Shown: one piece after another, positions 33,087 through 42,827 of the stretch
Position numbering within the stretch: position 1 is the stretch's first letter
Layout: every line of letters starts with the position of its first letter
From: Panicum virgatum
Lineage: Eukaryota; Streptophyta; Magnoliopsida; Poales; Poaceae
DNA: 64,000 nt
Assembly (NCBI RefSeq): GCF_016808335.1
Contig: NC_053142.1
Coordinates: forward strand, 42,327,674 to 42,391,673
Direction of reading: 5' to 3'
Notes under the pieces: generated by a model
Seen by the model: the letters and a program-made list of their open reading frames with translations, nothing else
Databases searched by the model: none
What the model was told of the DNA's origin: nothing
Position numbers and translations under genes: made by a program

Positions 33087-33422
33087 GGCCGTGTTTGGCT
33101 AAGCGTCACATCAAGTTTATACAAAAAAAACAAACTTCCGCATGGAGTACTAAATGAAGTCTATTTACAAAATCTTTTCAAGGACGGATGTAACTTTCTG
33201 AGATGAATCTAATGAAGGTAATTAATTGATGATTTGTTACAGTGATGCTACAGTAACCATCCTCTAATCACGCGGTCAAAGGCCTCATTAGATTCGTCTC
33301 GCGATTTACAGGGTGGTTGTGGAGGTGGTTTTGTAAATAAACTTCATTTGATACTTTAAATTAGTGGTCAAAGGGCCAAAAAGATTTCGCGAAAAATTTT
33401 ACACGGGGAACCAAACACGGCC
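33087..33422. mobile_element. 336-bp MITE with GGCCGTGTTTGG ends
   Basis: GGCCGTGTTTGGCT at the left and AACCAAACACGGCC at the right, flanked by ATT on both sides. The inside carries TTACAGTGATGCTACAGTAA and ATTAGATTCGTCTCGCGATT, words of a very common grass MITE family, probably PIF/Harbinger-derived. Confidence 0.8.
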
Positions 33423-33489
33423 ATTAACTAATCCTCAGTTTGACTTGGAGCGTTCCCTCCCAGTTCTTTACTGGATAAATAAAGAAGAG

Positions 33490-34355
33490 TAAAATTCATC
33501 AGATGTTCATCAACTTGTAAGAAAGTATCACTTAGGTCCATCAACTTCGAATTGCATTTCTGGGTCCATAAACTTGTAATATGTGTCACTTAGATCCATA
33601 AACTCTGAAAGTCTATTTGTAGGTCCATAAACTTGTAATTTGTGTCACTTAGGTCCATCCCTCCATCTAACATTCATGCACTGATATCGCACCAATATGA
33701 ATCTACATGGTGCCACACATTGCTGGAGGTACGCCAGAATGGTGAAATTTGAGCCCTGGTTTTGAACCAAGAGCATCAGGAAAGGAGATACGAGGGATGA
33801 AAAACTTATTTTGAAGATTATTGACATGTATTAGGATTCATAAGGGAGATTACAGACTGCCATTGGTGAGTTCTGTAGCTTAGACCTAAATATGACCCCA
33901 TAATATGGATGGAGAGGATGTGTGATGGCTTGGGAAAGGTGGAGGATGTCACAGAGAGACTCAACAACATATATACCTTAGTAGGATATATATATATATT
34001 ATGTCCTCTATGGCGCTCGGTGTTGCGGTCAAAAATATTGTGGGGTAGTAAAATATTCATGGACAGCGATATTGGCGCAATCATTGTAGGCGCGTCGTCT
34101 GTGGTCACACAACTGCTTATAAATGAAGTTTATGGTTCTAGAAATGCACTTTTATATTTATGGACCTAAGTGACACAAAATATAAATTTATGGACCTAAA
34201 ATGCACTTTTAGAGTTTATGTACTTATGTTTCAAAGCTTATGAACCAAAGTGACAAACATTATAAGTTGATAGATCTAAAAAATATATTTTTCAAATTTG
34301 TGGATCTAAATGACATACTCTTACAGATTGTTGGACTTGTGATGCATTTTAGTCG
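33490..34355. mobile_element. Fold-back element with arms of short tandem repeats
   Basis: The left arm (33490-33660) repeats a unit of about 40 bp around GTCACTTAGGTCCATAAACTTGTAA. The right arm (34160-34350) repeats the complement (GGACCTAAGTGACA). The centre, about 500 bp, has no supported gene. A similar degraded repeat is at 48450-48600. Confidence 0.65.
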
Positions 34356-34365
34356 ATAAAGAATC

Positions 34366-34545
34366 GTAACATAATCTTGAGATGAACGCCAAGGCCCAGC
34401 CAAGAATCTCGATTCTCGACAATAAAAAAAGAGAGGATGCAGACCCAGAGGAGAATCCCGGGCAACGGTAAACTCACAACGAGGCCACAGCTCGTGAGCT
34501 GTCTCCTGCCCGCGTGCAGCGGGACAGCGACGCATCCGCCCTCTT
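34366..34545 (-). repeat. Left arm of an inverted repeat (partner 37628-37795)
   Basis: Reverse complement matches 37628-37795 closely: CCTCGTTGTGAGTTTACCGT, TTCTCCTCTGGGTCTG and GGCTGGGCCTTGGCGTTCAT occur in both. The arms enclose about 3.1 kb with other insertions. Origin unknown. Confidence 0.8.
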
Positions 34546-34550
34546 AATTA

Positions 34551-34840
34551 GGCCTGTTTGCCTTTTCTGTTAAACTCATTCGCATAATTACACACTAATT
34601 AGAAGTACTAAATATAAATTTATTATAAAACTAATTTTATAAGTTGTGATTTAATCACGACACGAAGCTATTAAACCTAATTAGTTCATAATTTGATCAT
34701 TAATTGTTACAGTAACCATCCAATAATCGTGCACTAATTGTATTTAATAGATTCGTCTAAAGCTCTAATGGTAATTTATGCAATTAGTTCTATATTAAAT
34801 TGACATCCGAACATTCGAATTAAAATCCAAATATTTGGCC
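34551..34840. mobile_element. MITE related to the 33087 family
   Basis: Begins GGCCTGTTTGCC and ends CAAATATTTGGCC. It contains GTTACAGTAACCATCCAATA and ATAGATTCGTCTAAAGCTC. The flanking TTA and TCA may be a mutated 3-bp duplication. Confidence 0.65.
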
Positions 34841-34923
34841 TCAGATTTAATAGATTCATAAATCTTAGATTTATGCACTTAGTTTTATAATTAGTTTATG
34901 TTTAGTTTTTCCTATCTCATTAA

Positions 34924-36322
34924 GGTAACAATTTCATAGCCCAATCTACCCTTCTCCTAGCATCATTGATACGCAGCCCTTTGATGGAGAGGAAAGAGGC
35001 AAATATATCTCATTTAATAAGATGCAACCCCATGGTAAATTTACCGTTTCATCAGAAGAGGATTACTGCACAGATGAGGACGCATAAGGGCATAAAACCT
35101 TGCAGCGCAGGCGGTACAAAAATAAAAATTACTCTCGCAAAAAAAAAACTCGTAGTACCCATGCACGTGGTGGTGGCACGCCTGCACCCACCCTCTTGTG
35201 CCCTGCGCCCCACATGGTCCTGTGAATTCCCTGCAGCAACGCATGGGCGCTGGTGCTGCGGCGGGAGTATTCTACTGAAACAAAGACTGGAACTGGGGAT
35301 TGAGACCGTGTGCGGCATGAGAATGACAACCCCGTGGTGAAGGAGTTCTGATTACCGTTCAGGCTTGGAGAGGGTCCCGGCTTCTGACGTGGCACAGCGT
35401 TGGCGATGACGGTGCAGTTCTTGGTGCCTTACTTTTGACTCCTCTCCCAAGTTATGGTGGTGTAGCGATTTGTTGTGTGCGTTGTCGTGCCTTGTTTGTG
35501 TGGTTGTGTTCGTTTCGGCGCGTGATGTACAATTGCTTCTATTTTTTAAATGATAAAGTAGTGCTTCTGCTATTTTTTCAAATAAAAAAACAAGCTCCAG
35601 GGCCGTACCTAAGTTTTCGAGAATCTGGTGTGAATCACAAAATGAGATCTTATATGTTTGAAATAAGAATAACAAATATGTATTTGGATTTGTTATATAA
35701 ATATATGTGTTTTGCAATTCTAATAAGTAGTGCTCTCAAAAAGAATTCTAATAAGTAGTGAAAGCTGCCAAAGGTGTAAAAAAACAGCATTTCTTATGAT
35801 ATTTTCTAAACTCCTATTAAAAGCATTATTCATCTAATATTCTTGAAAATAAAATCTTCAGTTGGAAAAGAACAGCATTTGTCTTGGTTTCTTCATCTTT
35901 TTCTTTCACTTCTCATTAACTCTCTTGGCACTTCAGTTTTTTTTGCTTACATGGCAATGTATTTATTGTTATGGAAACTAGCTAAATTGCAAGATTGGAA
36001 CTGTTCTTAGTTTCATTGTCTGCTGCTGGGTGTACCTCGAACTCTTCCTCTGTTACTATGATTTGGGCCATATAGCTTTTATCTCACCGTTTCATCTCCA
36101 GACTTCTTATATCGTTGAGTCATCTACAGGTAAAATGATAACCGATGTCCAGTTGTTTTCTCAATTTTCTACCACAGTAACCCCCTTCTGATGAAACGGT
36201 AAATTTAGCATGAGGTTGCATCATATTAAATGAGATATATTTGCCTCTTTCCTCTCCATCAAGGGGCTGCGTATCAATGATTCTAGCAGAAAGGGTTAGA
36301 TTGGGCTATGAAATTGTTGCCT
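34924..36322. mobile_element. 1.4-kb TIR element of unresolved superfamily
   Basis: Arms 34924-35058 and 36185-36322 are inverted copies of about 137 bp (GGTAACAATTTCATAGCCCA, TTGATACGCAGCCC, CTCATTTAATA, TTTACCGTTTCATCAGAAG). Long TIRs suggest a Mutator-like element, but no target duplication was found. No transposase is seen inside; a probable LINE tail lies at about 35420-35592. Confidence 0.7.
35420..35592 (+). mobile_element. Possible LINE 3' tail
   Basis: T/G-rich sequence with TTGTTGTGTGCGTTGTCGTG and a tail AATAAAAAAAC, in the style of grass L1 3' ends seen better at 45985 and 47816. No target duplication was fixed. Confidence 0.4.
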
Positions 36323-37627
36323 TTCGACTGCTTTTCCTGAAGAAAAAACTATAATACACCTTAGAAAAAGAACTATGTTCTGCTGGTTTTCAGCAACAGT
36401 AGTTTTCTCTCATACCAAATCAGCACCAGTCACCAACCAGCCAGCAGTACTTTTCTCTTACAGCAAATCAGCATCAGCCACCAGTCACAGCCAACAGAAC
36501 AGAGTGATGATAGCTGCCGATTCTTTCGCTGGGTAGGAAGATGACTATGCTGAGATATTACCAGCAAAAATTTTTAGATCTTGATCTTTACGGTTCAGCC
36601 TATATTAATAAAGATAAAAAAAAGTTAATTCTGTTTATAGATGAACTGGGTTCGAAAGTCGTGTAAACTACAACTACCTCTACAAACCTATATCTAGCAA
36701 CACCGACCGATTTGATTGAGACATCAGCTCGCGCACCACGCCAACTCAATTTAAGCACCCAACAACGACCAGTTGGATTGGGACATCAACAGTGACTCTT
36801 AACATTGATCGTTCGGATTAGGACAAAGACACAAGCCTCAATGAAAAAACTTCGCCCAGTCGGATGGGACATCGATCCGAGCCTCCGCGAACCCTGCCTG
36901 ATCAGATTGGGACGTCGACAAGAGCCACCACAACCCACCACATTTTTTTGGTTTTTCTGAGGAAAAAAAAGGAAAAGAGCGGCCATCGCCCAAGAAAACC
37001 TCCTTGCAGGAATTGTCACACATCCGATAGGGAAGACCGACGCCTAAAATGTTAGCATCAGACAGGGAGCCAAGGTTCGCGCTGGAGATGCTCGAGTTGC
37101 CTTCAAGAAGGAAAATGGCGCCAATGATGTCATCGACACCGCTCTAAGAGAGATGAATTTTTACCCGCATCGTCACTGTGATGAAAAGAGATGGCAGGCG
37201 TTACCAGGCACCCTACCATGATGTTGGTGGTGAGCCTACGCACGGCCGCAACTAACAATGCCACCACGGTTGCATACATCCGAGCTAACCATCCTCAGCA
37301 CACACCACCACAGCGCGCCGCCAACACAACGCATGGCGCAGGTTGACCAGACACTACCATAAGCCAGAGTCAGAACGTTACCGCATCAACCACGTCGCTG
37401 CCGCTGCCCGCAGCAGGCTGTGGGTAGCCGCACATGCCGACGCAGCCGGGCCGGGCCGGGCCGGGCCGCGCGCCCCGCCATCGTGATGGCAGGCGGTGCC
37501 AATCACGGACGCCACAGCCACCATGCTGCGCCAGCCAGGCGGGCATCGGTGCAACCAACGGGCCGCGCCAGCCCCAGCCGCGATGGTTTGTAGGAGACAG
37601 TTCCATCGGACGAGTAATCCGAGCTGC
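36323..37627. other. Intergenic region with one dispersed repeat
   Basis: 36355-36510 matches the repeat at 12394-12540 (CCAGCCAGCAGTACTTTTCT). 36640-37600 holds sequence in the style of a degraded retroelement 5' region (CAGTTGGATTGGGACATC, CGCCCAGTCGGATGGGACAT). No frame is credible. Confidence 0.4.
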
Positions 37628-37795
37628 AGGACGCGGATGCGTCGCTGTCACGCTGCGCGAATGGCCTCGTTGTGAGTTTACCGTCAGCCGGAATTCTCCT
37701 CTGGGTCTGTATCCTCCTTTTTTTTACTGTCGAGAGTCAAGATTTTTGGCTGGGCCTTGGCGTTCATCTCAAGATTGGGATTTGATTCTCTTTAT
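37628..37795 (+). repeat. Right arm of the inverted repeat (partner 34366-34545)
   Basis: See the left arm. It ends just short of the mariner element at 37973. Confidence 0.8.
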
Positions 37796-38335
37796 CCTGG
37801 GACGGAACGCTTCAGGTCAAACAGACGATTATTTACTGTCCCTAGGACCATATAGTACGCACGCGCATTAACTAATTCTGCAAGTCAATCCAAGAGTTGC
37901 GGGTGTGTTCACTTCCAAAATTTCTCTCTCCAAACTTCACTATTCACCTATTACATCAAATTTTTTACCTTACTCCCTCCATATTTTAATTCCTGACGTT
38001 CTAGGCCAAGGGCCCAAAATCGAAAAACTTGACGTTCTGGTGCCACGCCCTCCGTTTTGGACGGGTTTACCCTTCATGCGCGTGGCGATGCCCGTTCCCG
38101 TCCATTGCGCTGCCGCCGCATTCAACACGCGCGTGCCCTCGTAACTCGCCCGCATTCAACGCGCGCATGGTCGACCTGCCTTCCAGCGACGCCCGTCGTT
38201 CCCTTCTAGCGTCGACCTGCCTTCTGTCATTCACGTGACTTGCCTTCTGTCGTTCACGCGACGCCCGCGTTCCCTTCCAGCACTTGGTCGACCCGCAGAG
38301 AGCTCGCCGCCGCCGATTAGGGTTTAGGAATCTCC

Positions 38336-38671
38336 ATGGATCACAGGCCGGAGGAGGTGATCGCGGTCGCCTCGGATGAGGTGTTCGCGGGTGCCTCGGA
38401 GGAGTTGTTCGCCGACTCGGTGGATGTGTTCGTCGCGGACTCGGACACCGTCGACCCGCTGGACACCGTGCCGGAGGTGCCGGACTACGTCGAGCTCGTC
38501 GCGGACTCCGTCCTTGAGGTCCCGGACTCTGTCGACCTCGTCGCGGACTCCGTCCTGGAGGTCCCGGACTCTGTCGAGGAGGCACCAGACGACGACAGCG
38601 TGGCGCACTATCCTCGCTACAAAACCTTCCATGCCGGCGGCGTCTCCGGCAAAGATGAAGAAACAAAGTAA
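38336..38671 (+). CDS. Unknown 111-aa acidic frame inside the mariner, opposite strand
   Basis: The start codon has a good plant context (ATTAGGGTTTAGGAATCTCC then ATGG), like a genuine 5' UTR. The protein is acidic and holds a duplicated 14-residue unit VADSVLEVPDSVDL, with related VFVADSDTVDPLDTV before it. No known domain is recognised. It lies between the transposase 3' end and the left TIR and reads away from the TIR. It could be a captured host gene start, or a chance frame in GC-rich DNA. Downstream, TTTTTCTAATGCTTTCATG occurs twice. Confidence 0.35.
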   Translation: MDHRPEEVIAVASDEVFAGASEELFADSVDVFVADSDTVDPLDTVPEVPDYVELVADSVLEVPDSVDLVADSVLEVPDSVEEAPDDDSVAHYPRYKTFHAGGVSGKDEETK

Positions 38672-38793
38672 TGCAACAGTGCACGACGGCATACATGATC
38701 AGTAAGGTGCACAAGCTAACATAGTTTTTCTAATGCTTTCATGCCGGCGGCGTTCAAACAATAAAGTGCAGAAGGTAACTTGTTTTTCTAATG

Positions 38794-38936
38794 TTGCTGG
38801 GTTTGCTGGAGGCTGTTAATCCGTAGACTTTTAGCCTTTAAATTCTCGTTTCTTTCGTGTCGAACCTTGGTTTGTGAACTGCTGTAATTTCGTTACTACC
38901 AGTAATGAAATCAGGGGCATACCCCGCGTTGGAAAA
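38794..38936 (+). mobile_element. Short LINE 3' fragment inside the mariner
   Basis: Flanked by a perfect 17-bp direct repeat, AACTTGTTTTTCTAATG, at 38777-38793 and 38937-38953. It ends GCGTTGGAAAAA after TAATGAAATC, typical of a 5'-truncated L1-type insertion. Confidence 0.7.
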
Positions 38937-38956
38937 AACTTGTTTTTCTAATGCTT

Positions 38957-40757
38957 TCATGAAGGGAGACTAGCAAGTGCTTCGGCTAGCAATGAAGCTT
39001 CACAAGGAATTTGCAATGGCAGCCTATCTTGCCTCTCTAGTCTTTGTTTCTGCAAGTGAGGAATCTTTATATTGTTGCAACCTTTAATCTCCATTGCTTT
39101 CTTCAAAACAGTTTGTAGTGTTAGAAATATCCTGTTTGCTTTCCATGGACTGTACTCCAAGAATGCCTAGAAAACAAGTGGTCAAAAAATTAGATCTTTC
39201 ATTGTATTAGAATCTTTACTGTATTGTAACAATCAAATGGATGATCATTTACCTCTTGCACTACTGGAATTAGATCTGTCAATGTCTTAGCATTTTTCTC
39301 GTATTGAATCGCTTGTATAGCTCGAAAGAAACCCAAATCTAGAATGTTAAAATCTGGAGAATTGGCTGGCTGGCATATAAGCCTAATGTCAAACCCATCT
39401 TGCTTTGCAATCTCACAAAACTGAGGATCATTCACTTTTAAATGGCTTGGAGCATTATCTTGTTGTATGAAAATTGGCTTGTGCACATCTTCTCTTGGCC
39501 ACTTTGCTTTAATTGCCGGCAACACTCTATTTATCATGAAATCTCTTATGACATCCCTTGTGATTGATTGGATTGGCTTGATTACTTGCTCACCACGCAG
39601 CCGATTATGACTACCTCTAATAGCTCGCTCAACAGTAACTAGTGGGAAACAACCTATTTTGCCATCAAACACACATACTCCATCTCTAAATCTTGGCCGA
39701 GCAACAACACACAAAAACATTATCCTAGGGATGTAATTCTTGTTCTTGCAAGTGCGGTGTGGTTCGTCTTCATCGGGTAGCAAGTAGTATCTCTCAGATT
39801 TTTGATGGAGATAGAACCATTTCTCATCAATAAACACAAAGTCAAACAAATCCTTGAACTTTGGATCATCAAGCAAACCTTGGTCAATCATGTCAATGCA
39901 CCACTTCAACCTAGTCTCCTTGTTAGCACTAGTGAGGTAAGGTTTGATGCTACTAGAGTGGCGCCTAAGCTGGCCCTTTCTCAAATAACTTTGTATCCTA
40001 GATTTGTTAACACCAAGTTCTCTAGCCACATCTTCTATCGTCATTCTATTTTTCAGAGGAATGTCCCTCAATTTTTCCAAGTCAATAGGGATTGCTTTAC
40101 GACCACTTCTACCTCTCTTTCGATTATGAACATTGACAGGAATATTTTGAGCAAGTTGTTCTTTACCTTGCTCCCATATGCGCTGAACTGTTCTAATCTT
40201 TACTCCAAATTGTTGACCAACAATTGTTGTGTCGTTCTTGCCAAGTTTCCCATTCTTGCTTCTCATCAACAGAGCTTGGTACACTTGTTGTCTAACATGA
40301 TTAGAATAATCATGCTTCAGTTGGTTCACTTGTTCGGCATGATCTAAATATAGAAAAAACAAGCTTATTCATAGTACAAAGAACTCACGGAATGATTCTA
40401 AATATAGGGAAAAAACACGCTTATTCATAGTACAATATGCATGCTTACCAGCTAGGTTTTGTACATAATCAAAATCAACAGCTCCAAATTCATCAAGTGG
40501 CAAGTTCAAATCGAATCCTATTAAAAAATAGAGCATGATAATTCAGCGACAAGAGAAGAACATTGTAGCTGTACAGTACATTCAGCTAGCGAAGAAGAGG
40601 TAGTACCGTTGCCATGCTCATCATGTACAGGCTCGTTCAGATCAAAGCCAGCGTTGCCATCGTCATCTTCATGCTCGTTGACATCCAAGGGAACGTTGCC
40701 GTCGTCATCGTCCTCTAAACGAACGTTGAGATCAAAGCCAAACAAGGAATGAGCCAT
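38957..40757 (-). CDS. Plant mariner transposase (DD39D), four exons
   Basis: Exons on the minus strand are 40757-40607, 40517-40449, 40343-39253 and 39166-38957, with GT...AG introns, compatible phases and no internal stop, giving 506 aa. The N-terminus is acidic with FDLN repeats (MAHSLFGFDLN, GFDLNEP, GFDLNLP), as usual for plant mariners. A helix-turn-helix-like region follows (KNRMTIEDVARELGVNKSRI). The catalytic triad is FVFIDEKWF, FIQQDNAPSH and FNILDLGFF, with 39 residues between the second and third Asp. The C-terminus has GCNNIKIPHLQKQRLER. The enzyme would cut and paste the element and could also mobilise Stowaway MITEs such as those at 27795 and 27964. The final exon was joined because donor CAAGAG/GTAAAT and acceptor CTAG/GCATTC keep the frame. 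Confidence 0.88.
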
Positions 40758-41277
40758 TGCCGTAGTAGTGGAAGGAGAACAGCTAGCTAAGCAAGCAAGG
40801 CAATGGAGTAGTACTAGTAGATGAAGGGGTGAAGGAGGGCTATTAATAGAATTAACAACGAGCACTCGAAGCATCTGCCGTCCAGAGCGCCAAAGGAACA
40901 AATTTTCGGCCACATGGAAAAAACGCGGCCTCAAACTAGCCTCTACAGCGCGAGAACAAAAAAAATTGAAATTCCAGTGCTTCTGCTCGCGCCAACGTAA
41001 TTCCACTGCTTTGCTTCTGAGCGCGCCAACGTGCGGGGCCAACAGTGCCATGCAAAACTAGCCTCCAGCAAAAGTTTTGCTGGCCGCCAGGGTTCGACCT
41101 CAGCTCGCCAACTTCACGCATCCGCTTGGTAGCCAGTTAGGCTGGTTTATTTTCTCGTACAAAGAGCAACCACAATCATATTTATTAGGGGCAGAGATGG
41201 AAAACTAACCCCTAATTAATTACTCCTTGGTTACCACAATCATGTCCTAAACGTCAGGTTTTTTAGTATAGAGGGAG

Positions 41278-42192
41278 TATGTATGGAGCATTAAATATAG
41301 ATAAATAAAAAAACTAATTGCATAGTTTTGATGTACACGATGAGACGAATCTTTTAAGCCTAGTTAGGTCATGGTAGGACAATAATTACCACAAACAAAC
41401 GAAAAGTGCTACAGTATGCCACAGTGTCCGATGTAACCCTTTTTACCATTATTTTACGAATCTAAACACAGCCGCCGTTGCTCACTTCTCCAAATCGGCG
41501 GCACCCCACATGTCTCAAATTCCAACTCTACATGGAACGAATTTCCGGTAGTGGATAAAAAACCCCCTCGTTGGCGCGGTCAAGATTTGAGGAGATTCTT
41601 CGATCGGAAAACCGGTTGTTTCCGCTTAATGAAATACGGTTAGAGCCGTAAACCCCCTCGTTGGCGCGGTCAAGATTTGAGGAGATTCTTCGATCGGAAA
41701 GCCGGTTGTTTCCGCTTAATGAAATACGGTTAGAGCCGTCATACTCCACCCAGTCGAATTTTTTTCATATCGGCTGCCCAATGAATGGCTGGGCTGCAGC
41801 TGCTCCTGTAGGCAGCCAGCAGTCGATCTACAGCTGCACCAACACGCCTGGAAACAGAACCCCACCCCCTGAGAGCTGTGCGAGTGCAATAGGTCCGTAG
41901 CAGAAACTCCGTCTCTATGCAACAAGTGGACCAAAGCATCTATTTATCTTCCTCCTCATGACGCCGGATGTTTTCCGGGAGGGGGGGGGGGGGGGGTGGT
42001 TTAAGGGGCTAGGAACTATCGTCGCCGGACCAAAATAAGAGCGGAGGGCAGCAGGAAAGTCCGGTGGTTATGGCGGGCTGAAGGGCAATGCGACAAGGCA
42101 TCGGAGCACCACCGGCCGCAGGCGTTCAGGTAGACACCCGGTGGGCCAGGACCAGAACGAATGCGCAGAAAGTAGAGCGTGGCGGTGGGAGC
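41278..42192. other. Intergenic region between mariner and small MULE
   Basis: 41290-41470 is a fragment of the common MITE family (GATGAGACGAATCTTTTAAG). A tandem duplication is at 41561-41739, and a 16-bp G run at 41981-41996. 42183-42192 is the target duplication of the next element. Confidence 0.45.
41561..41739. repeat. 90-bp tandem duplication
   Basis: AACCCCCTCGTTGGCGCGGT through TTAATGAAATACGGTTAGAGCC is present twice (41561 and 41651) with one substitution seen (AAACCGG or AAGCCGG). TTAATGAAATACG recalls a LINE 3' end. Confidence 0.85.
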
Positions 42193-42430
42193 GCGTTTTT
42201 TTCATTTCTATATTAAAAAATAAAAAAATATATGTTGTTTTGGTAAAATTTCAAAAACAGAGGCCTGTCGCCCGTGTAATAGGCGACAGGACCTATCTGT
42301 AATTTTTTTACAGATAAGTCTCTGTGCAGAAACGTTGCGCTTAGGGGGACCGATCGCCCGTGTAATAGGCGACAGGACCAAATATTTTTGAATTTTTTTT
42401 TATTTTTTAATATAGAAATGAAAAAAATAC
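42193..42430. mobile_element. 238-bp Mutator-like MITE with nested palindromes
   Basis: Ends GCGTTTTTTTCATTTCTATA and, inverted, GTATTTTTTTCATTTCTATA match over about 37 bp. They are flanked by a perfect 10-bp repeat CGGTGGGAGC (42183-42192 and 42431-42440). Inside, CCTGTCGCCCGTGTAATAGG with CGACAGG occurs twice as a palindrome, around a central CTGTAATTTTTTTACAG hairpin. The plan is the same as in the TIRs of the large MULE. Confidence 0.88.
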
Positions 42431-42827
42431 CGGTGGGAGCCGCCGGAGACCAGGAATGTGGCCGGTGGTGGGGGCGAGCTCATGACGGGCCTCTTGGGCC
42501 TTCTGCGATGACCGGCATTCCCTTCACACTATGGGTCAAATATATATAAGTGCTAATATATGCTAAATAGCACTTAACTTTAATCCATCCAAACAGACCC
42601 TTTGCGCTGCCGCACACATTGCCATTATATCACCCTCGCGTGATATCAGGTAGGAGCAGTAATGTAGTGCTACTTGCTTATTTGAAACCGGAGCTCAAAT
42701 TTATTTGGTACAATCGTTTATTTTCTAGTTACCACTTGTACAGAACACTCTCCAGCTTCTTTTCAGGAAAGAAATAGAATTGAAATTCAAAGTGATACAC
42801 CAAACGTTCCTGCCATTCTTGGACCTC

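Larger units (their letters stand above)
37973..41277 (-). mobile_element. Complete plant mariner-like element
   Basis: Ends CTCCCTCCATATTTTAATTC and, inverted, CTCCCTCTATACTAAAAAAC share CTGACGTT a few bases inside. TA flanks both sides (37971-37972 and 41278-41279). Stowaway-type ends, TA duplication and a DD39D transposase define plant mariners. The 3,305-bp element has both ends and an uninterrupted transposase, so it may be recently active. It also contains a plus-strand frame of unknown origin and a small LINE insertion. Confidence 0.9.
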
